DNA of 64,000 nt from Apiotrichum sp. Y4204 (GCA_025531455.1 JAMYHL010000040.1:332719-396718), one strand, 5' to 3'. Positions 10,516-23,112 are shown, numbered from the stretch's first letter. Numbers and translations are program-made. The notes: generated by a model not told the origin, from the sequence alone.

Positions 10516-13500
10516 ATGCTCGACTCGGATCCATTCAACACATGGGGCTCCAGCTTTCTCGACCGCCTGGACGCGATGGACCGCGAAGGCTGGAGCGACC
10601 CCGAGGAAATGAGTGAATTCGAGACGCGGCTGCGCAACGAGCTCGCAGGTCGACCGCGAAGCACGCGACCCAGCAGCTCTGCTCGTAACAGTGAAGCACG
10701 AATTGACAAGGGAAGACCTGGAGAAAAGCCTGTGGTAACTGCGGCTCGAGCTTCGTCTCCTCTCTCCAGCCTTCCTCTCTTCTCCGATGCTCCCCTCGCA
10801 AGCTCGCCCCCGCGTCCCGTGGAACCAGATGCGCCATCCGTTGCAATGGACAGTAAACCCGCATCCTCCGACAGCAAGGTTATCTCCACCTCTTCGGATT
10901 CCAGTCGTGATCTTGACGATACGACGAGCGATCGCACACCTACCCGGACAACACCGTCTATCCTACCGCCCACAGTTCAGACGCCGTCTGCACCTCCGCC
11001 CCTCCCTCCTCCGCCGGTTGCCCCCACGACTCCGATTCTATCAGTGGTGGTCACACAAACCTTAGATACTCCAGTCAACATCCAAACCCCAAGTCCGACT
11101 CCCGGAAGCGTTGGTAGTCGACCGCGAGGCGACCCAGCTACGCCCATTCGAATAGCCACCAACGGGCTCGCGGGCCTAGGCAACCCACGCCAGCTCCAGA
11201 ACCTCTCCAAAATATATGAGACTTTTAGCAAGAGTGCGCAACTTGAGGGCGTCAAATCATCGAATTCACGTGGACGAGGTCGCGGGCGTGGTGGCCAGCT
11301 TGCGTTTGGCTCTCGGAGCACGTCAATGCTTGGTTTCGGAGGGCCAATCTTCCAGGGTTTGCGATTCGTAATCGCCAGCGAGAAGAGACAAGTGCAGAAA
11401 CACAAGCAATATCTTGAGGTGGTGAGCTGAGCCGTGCATATTGGTCTGAGGTCCTTCTGCTGCTGATTGATAGATCACAAAGCTTGGAGGCACGATCGTG
11501 CTGGAGCCCGACAATGCCATAACGCATGTCATTTACGACCCGGGAAGGAACGCGTCCGCGGCTATTCTAGCTCGCGAGCTGGGCATATCGTCTCTTTCAG
11601 ATCTTCCCGTGGGAACAGTCTGTGTCAAGTACGACTGGGTCGCGCAATGCAAGATAGCCGTAAGTGCAGACATTTTTACTACTCGTTGTTGCTTCTCATC
11701 TTTTCTGCGCTGTGAGCTAATATTGAAGAGACGGGTGCTCGACACGGCACCTTGGCTAAGCTTTCCTCTGACCACTCTAACTCGTGCTTCAACGATGAAC
11801 GGGCCAAAGTTGACCAGGATGGAGGATATCACCGACCAACTCGTACGACGGAGCAGCGGTGCAATCCGCCGGTGAGATTTTCATTATTTCTTCTCTGACT
11901 TTCAGAAAACGCGATCATACTGCTTCTGGGTCGGATACAGAGTCATCCTCAAGTCAACAACGTGCCCGACCCCCCATCTCGTCACCAGACACTCCTGGTC
12001 CCAGTAAGCGTGCGAGACATGGAAATGACGCTGCTACTCGACACAGCATCACTCCTGGACCTGGGTGGGTCGAGGCTCGTTCTGGAGAAGAAGATGGACT
12101 GGACGTCATGATTATGGGAGTAGTGAATGGGAGCGTTGAGGAAGAGGTGAGCAGAAGCAATTGCAGAAAGTCCTCTAACGATCAGAATTCAGACGCGAGT
12201 ACAGGGAGTGGGAAGTCTGATGATGAAGATGACGATGTAGGTCAACATTGAGTCTGCGACACTGATTATAGGTCGGAAATCCCAATCCCATAGCGGACAG
12301 ATTCAAGTGTGGGCAGAAACACGATGGCACCGGCACTGGTGGCCCAAACGAATGGCTCGCGAAGGAGTTTGATAAGCTCCACAGCTTGTATGAAGGTGAA
12401 AGAGGGAAGAATGAGTTTGCTGTTCGGGGGTATCAACGCAGTGAGTGTTATGGGGCAGTGGGGTTGATCTGATGCTAACTAGCACAGCCGCTGGGATTCT
12501 ACGTCGTGAGTAGAAGAGGCTATCCCCTTAACCCTAACAAAGAAGGTGTGGGCTGACCCCAGGGACTCTCCAACCCGTTGCAAGTGGCGCTCAGGCGCGC
12601 AAGATTAAAGGGATTGGAGAGAATATGGCGCAGAGAGTGAGATTGGAGGCTGAGTTTGGTGTCTGATGACAGATTGACGAGTTCCTCTCAGGCAGCAAAG
12701 GCAGAGCTTACTACGAGAATACGGACAAAGCGCGAACAGTTGCGATGTTTAAAGACATTTACGGTGTAGGTGAGTTCCGCTCGACTTTGCCGTCCTAACG
12801 GTCATAGGGAAGAGCTTCGCCAACGAGCTTTATCAACGTGGGGCTCGTACGATCGAAGATCTGCGTACCGACGACTATGGACTCTCCAATGGTCAAAAAG
12901 TGAGTTCTGAAGTCGAAGATGCCGACTGTTTTGCCCATAGGTTCTTTAGCTGACAATAGATCGGTGTCGAGCTCTATGATGATCTGAACTCTCGGATTCC
13001 TAGAGACGAGTGTCGTGAACTTTTTGAAAAGATTCGCGCTGCCGCGATAGCTATTGAACCCAAGCTTTGGATCGAAATTATGGGTAGCTATCGGCGAGGG
13101 CAAGATACCTCGGGGGATGTGGATGTCCTCATCACGCGCGACACATCGGACGGGAAGACGCATGCAGGGGTGCTGCGACGCCTGGTTCAATCCTTGCAGA
13201 AGGAAGGCGTTATTACCCATGATGTGAGTGAGATCTGGATCTTCATTCAGCTGATGCTATAGCTTTCCGTCCCACACGAGTGGGGTGCGCTAGAAGCAAA
13301 GTGGATGGGTGTCGGTCGTGTCAGCGACACGAGCAAGCATCGTCGTATTGATATTCTCTGTATCCCGTACGATCAGTGGGGCGCCGCACTCCTCTACTTT
13401 ACTGGGAATGAAGTCGTGAGTATCTCAGCTAGGCCCTAATGCTAATTTTTAGTTCAATCGGAGCATGCGGCTGTACGCACGCAAAAAGGGATACTCACTC

Positions 13501-13682
13501 AACCAACGCGGCCTTTTCCGCGGGGTAATGCGAGATCGCAAGGGAGCGAAGATGACTGAAGGTGAGTTGCCAACTTTCGATGCATCTAACCCTCAGGCGA
13601 AGTTGTTGCATCGCGCACCGAGCAGGAGATCTTTCAAGTGCTCGGCATTCGTTGGCGCGAACCACAACACCGTCGCCCTTAG
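10516..13682 (+). CDS. Family X DNA polymerase (Pol lambda/Pol4 type), 862 aa
   Basis: Gap-filling polymerase for base-excision repair and end joining, nuclear. Fourteen exons: 10516-11421, 11474-11659, 11729-11871, 11906-12146, 12186-12236, 12272-12440, 12488-12505, 12563-12636, 12673-12769, 12808-12899, 12960-13223, 13263-13415, 13453-13561, 13597-13682; all joins keep frame. Order: Ser/Pro/Thr-rich N-terminus, BRCT domain at about 274-370 (ITKLGGTIV, KYDWVAQCK), Ser-rich linker, helix-hairpin-helix elements GIGENMAQR and DIYGVGKSFANELY, palm with catalytic Asp712 and Asp714 (GDVDVL) and Asp777 (RRIDIL), and a C-terminal YARKKGYSLNQRGL thumb motif. Exon 7 is only 18 nt. The long disordered N-terminus is larger than in yeast Pol4. 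Confidence 0.92.
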
Positions 13683-13893
13683 ATGGGTATCACAACAGAT
13701 GCGTTCTTTTGGGTATGCACAAGGACAGTGCGCTATTTGAGAAGGGGTGAGGGAGTGCCTGCCGTGCGGAGTTGCCTCTCCAGAATGCCGTCGGCAGGTG
13801 AATGCCACACAGTAGCATGTTGTATACACTATACATCCCGTGATTACATGCGATCGTATGAGATTGAATGGGCTGGCTATGCGTGATCTCTCT

Positions 13894-15438
13894 CTACACC
13901 TTAACCTCAGCCGCGGGCACGGCCGCAGGAACATCGGCAGGGACCGCAGGAGTATCAACAGCAACCGCAGGAACACTGGCAGCGACCGCCTGGACATCAG
14001 CGGCGACAGCCTCTGCCTCGAGGTCCTTCCAGTGAACGTGCTGGTCGGGGTGAGCGGGCTGCTCAAGCTCGAGGGCCTTGACAGCGGCGGTGACCTGCTC
14101 GATATCGACAGGTGCTGCCGTGGGCGTCTTGGCCTTCTCTTCCGCCTCCGGCCCTGGCGTACGGTCGCCGAACGCGCCCTCGCCCGCAATACCCGATTCA
14201 AGGTGCTCCTGCACAAAGGTCACAATCGGCTCGATGTACTTGCCCCATGCCTCGAAGGTTGGTTCCTGCAGTCAGCGCCATGAATAAAAAAGCAATGTCT
14301 AGAGGCTGACGAGGTAATAGGCAAGGTATGGTCTCAGATGCCGCAGATCTTGAGTCCTACGCCCTCGCCCACATACCACGCCGCCCAGGTATCCCACACT
14401 CACTGTGAGCTCAAAGTCAAAGCAATGGCCGCCGTCCTCCGCATAAACGTCCTTGACGTCGACGCCGAGCTCCTTGAGCTTCTTCACGAGACGCACGCTC
14501 TGGTCGACGGGGACGACACGGTCGCACGCGCCGTGCAGCACGGCAGTGGGGGGGAACTCGCTGTCAAGCTCGGAAATGGGCGATGCCTCAGTGGCGTATG
14601 CGCGCCAGGTGTCGTTGTCGCGGAAGCGCTCGCGGCGCGTGAGGACACGCATGATGCGAGACGTCGCGGCGACGTGCACACGCACATCCTGCTGCAGTGC
14701 GCGCTTGTCCGTCCCCTGGCCAAACATCTCGAGCAGGCGCGCATACCACACCTGCGACTTTGGCTCCGCGTCGGGATCGTTGGTTCCCGCAAGGGACGTG
14801 AGGGCATTCGCGAGATTACGGTCCGCAATCGCCCGCTCGAGCTCGCCCTCACTGTACCGCCCACTGACGGTTCCAGGGTCGTAGCCTGGGCCGCTGAACT
14901 TGGGGTCGAAATAGCTGTCGCCAAAGTCTGTGATGGCGTATGCGTCGAGGACGACGCGCGGGCGAGGGGAGAGGTTGCGGGCGTTGAAAAGCGCGAGTGT
15001 GGCGCCGGCCGAGAGGCCACCGACGGCGTAGGCGTCAATGTCGATGTCCTCGAGCAGGGCGGGGAGGTTGGCGCGGCACCAGTCAAAAGCATCTGCGCCA
15101 TCGGCCATCATGTCGTCAATACCGGCGTGCGGCGCGAGGCGGTATCCGTACGACACGACGTGGCACCATTGCTGGAAGGCCGGGAGGACCCACGGCGCGG
15201 GTACCAGCGAGCCGCCCATGAAGCCGCCGCCGTGCGACCAGAACAGCCACGGCTTACGGCCTGCGGTGCGGGGCGCGTCCGAGCGGCTGATGCCAAACGC
15301 CGAGTCCATCGGGTCGGCATAGTTGGACACCTCGTGCGAATCGCTGTTGGTGCACTGCCAGATGCGAAGAGGGAGCTGCACGCCGTGCTTGACAGCGTAG
15401 ACGTGCTCCGAGAAGTCGGTGGGTGGCGGGGTCGTCAT
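13894..15438 (-). CDS. Alpha/beta hydrolase (esterase/lipase-like), 468 aa
   Basis: Exons 15438-14404 and 14265-13894. Oxyanion-hole motif HGGG at 69-72, nucleophile elbow GLSAG with Ser143, a later Asp in HGACDRVVPV and His in EDGGHCF make a complete Ser-Asp-His triad of the HSL/esterase superfamily. No signal peptide is evident. The C-terminal ~100 residues are an Ala/Val/Pro-rich low-complexity tail (repeats of VPAVAVDTPAVPADV type) that is not part of the fold. The 138-nt intron is longer than most here. An upstream frame without ATG extends the ORF, so MTTPPPTDF is the chosen start. Substrate unknown. Confidence 0.8.
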
Positions 15439-16483
15439 CGTGAAATGGGGGAGGGAGGAGTGTGGTAGCTGAGGATAAGACCGGCCTGTTGGCTTTTGTA
15501 CTGGCAAAGATCTCTGACGGTACGTTGTGGTGAGTAGGCGAACTAGGTGAGTAATTTTCCACGAGGACAACGGATTTGAGAACGAAAGAAGAACGTGTTA
15601 AGACACGTTCGCGTTACCAACTTGCCATGCGTGGGTATCCAACTAACTGCGAGCTACCATTGCTCTGGCGCCTGACTCATGCTGGGCGAGCTGGCGAATG
15701 CATGCGCCATGCGCTGCAAGAAGCAATGTCACGGTAACAATAGCGACCGATTGTTGTGGTGGTGAGGGGGGCGTAACCGTCGTGGGAAAGGGAAGCGCAA
15801 GCTCGGGCGCCGTCGTGGTTAAAGAAGGCTTGTCGCCTGCAGCGCGACATTCCTGTTCAGCGCACCAAAGTAGCCGGACTGCATAGTCCAGGCTGCGCCA
15901 TTTGCGCCTCGCCGTCATGGGTTGCTGCATGTTTTTGATTGTTGCTGCTGTTCGACAACATCCATGCGTGCGCACAGTGAGTATTCCTACTTGGCGCGTG
16001 GCGTTCGGGTTGGCACGGAGGGTAACAGGCACGAGAACAATAAACGCCAGTCCTGCCAACAAGGTAAAGGGGGGCCGAGCAGGCCGAGCGGATGCTTGCG
16101 GCAAAGGTCCGGAACAACGGCGGGCCGCAAACACTCGCCATCGTCCTCTCGCCGGTTCGCTGTGAGGAATGTCCGGTTATGATAGAAAACGACAGTATCA
16201 AGCAGGATGAGTTGAAGAAGGGGAATAGTGGATGGCGCGGTTATCGCGTCCGGCGATCTGCAAGATCTACAGGGATGCCAAAAATCATGATCAGCGGAGA
16301 TGGCCGACTCCATTTCACCCCGAGAGTCGCTTATCTTTGTGGCCACAACTACAAATTGTTAGTGAGACCGCTCCAATTGACCACACTCCGCAGCTCCAAA
16401 AGATCCTCAACCTTCGAAGTTTACAACAGCACCATTACACAACACGAGTGGAATGCCATGCAGAATGCCTCTATCTACCTAAT
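15439..16483. other. Intergenic, no gene seen
   Basis: About 1 kb between the hydrolase start and the PAM16 stop. Open frames of up to 190 codons exist on both strands but have no domain, no splice-consistent extension and non-coding composition. Confidence 0.5.
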
Positions 16484-17893
16484 CTACTGCTGCTTGGGCT
16501 GCTCGCCAGCCTTCGGCGCCTCTGCTGGCGCAGCCTCGGCGGCAGCTGCCGCCGCACCCTCGCCTGCCGTCGCACCGGCCTCGGCCTCGCCACCGGCGAG
16601 CTCCTCAGCGCGCTCGGCCTTGATACGTTCCAAAGCGCGGTACACCTTCGACTGGAGGTAATGCGAGTGAGTCGGGCCCTTGGCCTTGCCCCTCGTCTTG
16701 GCCCGCGCCGCCTGAGCAGCAGCCTGCGGTGTTCCTTCCGCGGGGGCGGCGGGAGGCGGGGGAGGACCGTTGGCCGCGAAGATACGCTCGTAGTTCTGCG
16801 GATTAGCACACGCTTATGACACGCGGAAGGTTGGCAAAGGAAGGGGAAGGAGTTGGGAACAGCGCGTGCACCTGCAACATCTGCGTTCGAAGGGGTTCGT
16901 CCGAACAGTCGTGTATCCGCGATGTTTGCAGCACCAAAAGCGCGGCTGGCACAAAGGTTGGCGCTTGCAGAAGGCGCGCACGCAGTGCTGTCATGGACTG
17001 TCGTATTGAGACACGAGTAGTCCAACACTGCCAGGCAACAGATGTCTCCCCGACGGTATAGCTCTCGCTGAGCGAAGGTGTGCTGTCACGACCAGCACGG
17101 ACAATCGCTCCAGCTACCGCTGACTCAACCAAACAATCTCACACAGCCTTCACATCGACACTTACCTCCAAGATCTTCTCCATCGGCTCCTCCTTCTTCA
17201 CGTTCAGAATGAGGTGCGCCTCTTCCAGGCTCATCGCAAGCTGGTTGGTGATCGCGCTCTTGCTCTTTCCGCCAACGGGTCCGCTGTCGGGAGCACCCTC
17301 GGGCTTGTGGCGTGCATCTGTAGGGTCAGCAGGCGTGATCAAGAACGCGTTTGAGGTACAGGAGAGCGCAAGAACAACAAGCGTGAACACAAAGATTTGT
17401 GTTCGTCAAGGACCTGAGGCCAACGTAGAGAGCGAGATCAACCTGGCAGAGGACGCAGTGTCCAAACAACACTGAGCCGTGCAGGAGAGGCGTCTCTGTC
17501 CACCGCATTGCGCAAACAATCTGGCGCGACAGGTATTGTTAATAACTGAGGCCGTTGACATGTTCGTCTCCTGTCGTCCCGTTCGCCCTCTACTTCGGAT
17601 TTCCCCTCGAACCTCATGCTGCGACACGCCGAGACCGCGTTGCCCCATGGATCCTCCTTCTCCGTCCGTCCACATCACGCCAAGTGACTCACTAGCAGCA
17701 GCCTGCCGTCCCGCAGCCGCCATCGCCTTTCCAAATATCCTAACGGAGCTCACGACGAGCTCGGCAATCGCCCTCGGTGCAGACTGGCGTCAGCAACACT
17801 TCACATATGACCATAAGAGGCGATATCTGCGCTCTTGGCAATTGTCCAAGAGGCATAGGCGGCAATCTCCTTCGTTGTCGATGTACGCACCAT
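16484..17893 (-). CDS. PAM16: PAM16/TIM16, presequence translocase motor subunit (185 aa)
   Basis: J-like inhibitory partner of PAM18 in the mitochondrial import motor (matrix side of the inner membrane). Exons 17893-17891, 17783-17693, 17317-17166, 16795-16484. The N-terminus SAPRAIAELVVSSVRIFGKA is the conserved membrane-associating segment. The J-like domain shows MSLEEAHLILNV, EPMEKILENYERIF and SHYLQSKVYRALERIK. An Ala/Glu/Pro-rich tail follows. The only plausible start is an ATG that forms an exon by itself, followed by a GTGCGT donor and a 107-nt intron. The next two introns (375 and 370 nt) are several times longer than average here. The J-like domain also has an inserted Pro/Ala/Thr loop after FAANG. 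Confidence 0.88.
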
Positions 17894-18414
17894 GATGCTG
17901 GTCTAAAGTACACAATACACTAGATGAAGGGGTATGCTCGGCGCCGGTCGCGTTCACAGCGTGCACTGTCCTGTCGGCGTCGGAGGCGAATTTAGTGGTG
18001 GTGGTGAGGACAAGGAGAGTAATGGCCGAGTCTGAGTCCGAGTCGGCTTCGGGCCCCCTAGCGGTCCCCCCCACAGACACTTTTTGAAAAGTCGTGGTGG
18101 TCATGCTTTCCATAATCTAGCCGAGATGCACGGTGGCAAATAGCTAAAATCTGCCACAGGCGGAGTTTCGGCGCTTTCAGAACTCACATGGTATGCATGT
18201 GACATTTTGACGCCCCCAGGTCCTAACTCCGACCGTACTCGCTCTTGCCCCCCAGATAACCACTGCTTTTACCGAGAGGCAAGGATAGAGCTTCAGAGGA
18301 CAAGCTGGTAAGAAGTCATAATTGCATGTGTATCTTCTGTTTTAGTCTCTCGTGTATGGATAGTAGTGTACAAGGTCCATGTCTTCTCGAAGGTAAGTCA
18401 CATCGAGAGGTCCT
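17894..18414. other. Intergenic, no gene seen
   Basis: 521 bp holding the PAM16 promoter and the 3' flank of the alginate-lyase-fold gene. Nothing else is recognisable. Confidence 0.45.
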
Positions 18415-19749
18415 TCAAATCATAGCCCATGCAAGGCGAGCAGGCTGGTTCCAACCGCCTTCCCATGCGGAGCCATCAGGATCCGACTCAGACGGGGTTC
18501 CGCCGCTCCAGCGCGTCAGCATGCGCTCAAACCACGCGATACGGGCGCCATGGCGGGGGTCGTTGTCGCTCTCCACCTCAATAGGGCCGGGGGAGACGGT
18601 TTTCGCAAAGTTGAGCAGCCCTCCGAGCGCTGTGAGGGTTTGGGCGGGGATATCGTTGCCGTTTCCAAACGAGCAGCGGGCAAGCAGGAACAGCGGTTCA
18701 ATGGAGAACAGAACATAATGGCGCGGCCGAGTGCGCTCGAGCTCAGGTGCCAGCAGGGTAGCAGGGTCCACAGACAGGTATCTGTTCAAGTTCTCCGTGG
18801 CGTACGCGGCGGCCCTGCCTGGGTCCAAGGCCGCGAGATGCGATGCGTACTGTGTGTCAGTTCAAAGACAGGAGAAGAGCTTACAACTGCATGGTACCAG
18901 ATCTCAACGTTGTTGCCCGAGGTCCGTGCCTTTTCGCCCTGCTCCGACCCATCCATCCATGTGAGCTGTGCCTGAATCCAAGCCTTGACGCCATCCACAA
19001 CAGGTGAGGAGGGAAGGAGGGCGATAGCCTGGTCAACGAGGACAAGGTGACGCGTCTAAGAGATCAGCAAAGCCCATAATTTGGGAACATACAGCAACAA
19101 CAAACAGCTTGTCACCCTGTAGCGGCTGCTTTCCAAGGTTGACCTGCGCGTAGAGGATCTCGGGGAGCATTCGCGTCTCCTCGTCGAGGAAGAAGATCTT
19201 CAGAAGCTTTTCGGCCTGTGCGCGAGCGGCCTCGTCTTGAAGGTACGCGGAGGCCCATGCGAGAGGACGAACGGTTGCGGCAAGGTTCTGCAGCTGCTTC
19301 TGGCACTGGGGCTTCTCTGCGAGCGGGTTGCGCTGTCCGTCGCGGCGTTCTATCATCAGCGGCATCCCAGAAGGATGTAACAGGGTGAAGGAGAGGGTTT
19401 GGCATTATATTGCCCCAGGTTATCAATGGATCAATGACGCCAGCATATTCTCGCCTCCGCCGTCGCAGTCTCTACCCATCCCTCGCAACTCACCCCAGGG
19501 ACACCCCGGCTGCACTTCCCAGAAGTATGGCTTCAGGGCGAAGAAGTAGTTCTTCAACACCGGGCAGCACATAGGAGAGTTTGTTATCGTGAACATCTCA
19601 TTCTTTGACATGATCTGCTTGACCACGTTGTTAAGGAGCTTGGTCGCATTGGCGCTGAGGGGGACGCTTGGGAGCGGTGAGGGGGAGAGCGGGGCCTCGG
19701 CCCATTTTGAGACGGAGAGGATACCGCATTTGGCTTCTGTGAGTGCCAT
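18415..19749 (-). CDS. Alginate-lyase-fold (PF05426-like) protein, 372 aa
   Basis: Exons 19749-19494, 19349-19093, 19055-18885, 18849-18415. The (alpha/alpha) barrel of the alginate lyase family is recognised from the order DGQRNPLAEK, LAWASAYL, EKLLKIFFLDEETRM, NYAQ-like YAQVNLGK, a mid-protein GNNVEIWYHAV and PELERTRPRHYVLFSIEPL. In active family members the segment is NNH, where His is catalytic; here it is Asn219-Asn220-Val221, with His only at 226. No secretion signal is visible, so the protein may be intracellular. Length suits the family. It may act on another uronate polymer or be catalytically altered. Confidence 0.72.
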
Positions 19750-20361
19750 CTTGGCTGCGAGAGGGATGAGGTGACGGTCGTGAGGAGAAGAGAAGAGCGA
19801 GCAAATCGACAGACAGTCTTTTAAGACACCGTTACCGTCGCGGGATCACACTTGGCGGATTGGAGAGTCAGAGTGTAATGTGTGAATTGCGTTATTCAGT
19901 TGCTACACGACGGCCAAACGGAGGGAACATTGAACAACACTGTGAACTGAGGAATTCACAATTACGTCATTGGGTTCTTCAGACGTGCCGGGGCGCGCGG
20001 TCCAGGCGCGATCGTGACAAGGATCAGCAGAGCTAGGGACACGGTGCACATGAAACACTTCAGACGTGATCGGCGTGAATTTCGCGTTGAGATCACGTGC
20101 CATCCATCACACGTCATCCTCTCCGCAATCCAGTCCCCAATGGCGCATTGTTGTAAAAAGGGCGAGGCGTCGCTGGGAATGGAAATATTGTTTGGTTCCA
20201 GATTTGTCTTTCCTTTTAGCATCACAATTATCTTCACATGATTCACATGTTTACACAATCCTCTTCGACATGTCATGAGAGCCCAACCACATCTGTCAAC
20301 AAGAGACCCTCCCCCGCTTCGGAGCGATCTCATCCAGTCCACCCTAGCTATCCCACTGCAT
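19750..20361. other. Divergent intergenic region, no gene seen
   Basis: 612 bp between the alginate-lyase-fold gene (leftward) and the small possible OB-fold gene (rightward). Relatively AT-rich; contains promoter sequence only as far as I can tell. Confidence 0.45.
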
Positions 20362-21102
20362 ATGCTGAATGACGATCATATTGGCCGCAAGCTTCGGTTG
20401 ATTGTTCAGTAAGTCGAATTTGACTACCGCGTACCAAACCGTCTGACTGTCAGAATCATTGACGTAGATCCCACTGGAACTCACGCACTCGTCACAGCGC
20501 CTGCCCACGCATCGACAGTGCCACTGACAACCCGTACACCTCTCCGATCTGCAATCGCACTCCCTCCCTCCACTTCCATTCAAGAGGCCCCATCTTCACC
20601 CGTGTCATTTCACACCGCTTTATCTAGCCCTTCGCCATCTCCTGCTCCGCCGCGGACCAAAGCCTCACCTTTAGACCCGCCAGGCGATTCCGTTCCGTCT
20701 CCCAGGTTGCGGCCCACCCTCATCGTCAACCTCACCGTTGCGCTTCTCGGTCACTCGCCCAGTGCCGCCTCTCCGAGGTGGGATGCTTGGGCGCCAAACC
20801 CTGCTGCACTGTCTATCCTAGAATCTACGGGAATGAAGGACAAGGTAATTATCCCACCCGCACCCAGCATTCCTCGTCAACGGCTGAGTCTGGCTCGGGG
20901 CGAGTGGGTTTGCGTCGTCGGCTGGTTAGAAGGGAGCAGATTCTCCGATACTGTGAGGCATGACGCCCCCGGTGTATACCGCTGACATCAGATCACTCTT
21001 CCTTCGGGGTTCGCGCCGCCCCCGGATGTTGTCCTCGATGCGATCTCGTTGACGCCAGCACGAGAACCGCCGGCAGGCGACAGGATGAGGAACAAGCAGT
21101 AG
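20362..21102 (+). CDS. Unrecognised small protein, possible OB-fold (218 aa)
   Basis: Exons 20362-20408, 20454-20952, 20992-21102, joined through GTAAGT and GTGAGG donors and CTGAC branch sites, all in frame. The pattern is beta-rich ends (GRKLRLIVQIIDVDP, ALVTAP; later WVCVVGWLEG and VVLDAISLTPARE) separated by a disordered Ser/Pro/Thr segment at about 30-90. This resembles small OB-fold subunits such as the telomeric TEN1 family, but no diagnostic residue proves it. The start is the first ATG in frame. It has no functional link to its neighbours. Confidence 0.55.
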
Positions 21103-21799
21103 CATGTCCTCTGGCCCCGACCTTCAACAATACCTTGCATAGATGAGAGACCCGGCACGCTGTACGCTGTACAATAGAGTGCGGTGCGTTAGACATAATG
21201 TGTAAACGCCAGTACCCAATGAATGTATCACCTTGCCATGAGACGAACACCTTGCTCCAGCTGTTGTTCTTCCCTATTTCAAAATAGGGCTTATTTTTCT
21301 GGCATGGAAGTGGGACTTCGATTACCAAATTTTGATTCCGCTAATCATTCCAAGGTAGTGTCCTGCCGAAGTAGTCAGCTTGATGGATGGCTGTTGTTGT
21401 AGCGCCCATATCGAGAGAGGTGGACGACAGTCGATCGATTGCGAGCAGGTCAATTGATTCCTCGGTCCACTTCTGTTCATCTTTCCTCATCACCGCCTTC
21501 TCAAAATTCTCAACTTCCTCGCCTCATTCGCATCTCATTGTCGGCGCTCTTCTTTGTGTGCTCTATCGGTATCTTCCACCCGTGACCGCCTGCAGGGCTC
21601 CCACGCAAGGGTCGTGCGCAACCAACTGCCGGGTGCCGCCTTCCGGCCCCGTGCTTCTCGCTCACACACTAAACCGCCCTTCCTCGATCCTCGGTACCTG
21701 CTTCTTCCTCATCGCTACATATCTTCATTTCCTTTTGCGTGGGCTGAAGTCCCAACTTCTCTCTCATCGACCCCACTCTCCCCATCATCGCTCAATGCC
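21103..21799. other. Intergenic and DLT1 leader, no gene seen
   Basis: 697 bp. The right part (from about 21470) is pyrimidine-rich like a transcribed 5' leader and contains several out-of-frame ATGs before the DLT1 start. Confidence 0.45.
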
Positions 21800-22929
21800 A
21801 TGCCCTCCCACCCACCTGTCCATCATGAGGCGAACCGAAAACGCAAGCTGGGGTCGTTCCTCTACCATGCCTCATTCACCTTCTTCCTCCTCGTCCTTGG
21901 CGCTCTTCTTGTTGGCTCTGCGTGGGGCCTCGGCGAGCAGGCGTGGCGTACTGATCACCAACGGCGATGGAACATGTTTGCATTGGTCGCGGCATATGTC
22001 GCATTAGTGAGTACATGGGCAGTCTGGGCGAAAATTTCACAGAGGAAGGATAGTGGACTCACCACTGGAAGTCCCTTTGCCGACATGTCATTGACGCACG
22101 ACGGCGATGGTTGCGGCTTTGCTTTCCGATTCCCTGCCCAATGGCTAACACCCCAGGCATTGATATCCCTCTTGCACATTTGGTCACGAACTCTTTCGGT
22201 CAAGAGAATCCTTACGACAATGCCCAAACCGTACATTCCCATCAAGAAGGTGGACGTTGCAAAGGTCAGTATGGATCGGAAATAAGGCATCAGTTGTCTA
22301 CCGCGTAAAGTTCTTTGCGAAGGGAGATCGCCCTGCTAGCATCAAGCAGCGGCGCCTGACTTTGGAGAAGTGCACCTCCGACCGCCCTTCCTAATATGTG
22401 CTAACGCCCATTCAGAAAGTGGCAAAACACATTGCAACAGAATACTCCCGGACATCTGTGATTGCACATATCTCGCAGACCTCGGCGGCCTCGCACGAAG
22501 GCTGGGGAAGTCCGGGGACTGGGTGGGACGGCGTACACTATCGAACGTTTATACTCGGGACATTGCCTGAGATGCGTTAGTATCTAAGACTTTCCTAAAA
22601 AGCCTGTGGTGATTCTCCCATCATCTGCTAACTGTTCAGGCGATATTCTGTGTCCCAAGGCGACTGGCCCACCCCTTTTGTCAGCGGCCTCACTGGTCGC
22701 GGCTGCAGACGCCCTCACCAACCACCAACCTGATCCACTACGTCTCTTTGTCGCATCATACGCATCTATTGTCGACCGTGCACGATTCGCATTGGCAGAG
22801 CCCACAGAGAGCGACGCAGAAGCTGTGAGCAAGGTCGTGGCCTTGGTACGGGAGCTCGTTGAAGTGAAGCGCGAGAAACACGAGCTGGCATCAGATGTTG
22901 AACTGGACGGCTACGGACCAGAAGTCTAG
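21800..22929 (+). CDS. DLT1: DLT1 family membrane protein (defect at low temperature 1), 254 aa
   Basis: Exons 21800-22006, 22157-22264, 22416-22575, 22640-22929. Two N-terminal membrane segments (about residues 16-40 and 52-80) are followed by the family core: MPKPYIPIKKVDVAKKV, EYSRTSVIAHIS, HEGWGSPGTGWDGVHYRT and ILGTLPEMR, matching yeast Dlt1 in order. Introns 1 and 2 are about 150 nt; intron 2 has a GTCAGT donor. The molecular role of the family is not established; loss in yeast causes cold sensitivity. An ATG five nt upstream of the chosen start is in another frame. Confidence 0.82.
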
Positions 22930-23112
22930 CTTGGGTCATTTACAGAAAGGTTTAGCTAGATGAAGCTTCTTGTAGATTCCTGTTGTAGTTTTACTTTATG
23001 ACATAGATACATGCGTACAACATCTATACTGGAAGGATACCCGGGGTTAGAGACATGGTCCCGCATTTACAAAGTGACTGGAAGAGCAGCCATAAACTCA
23101 TGGCACGGGACA

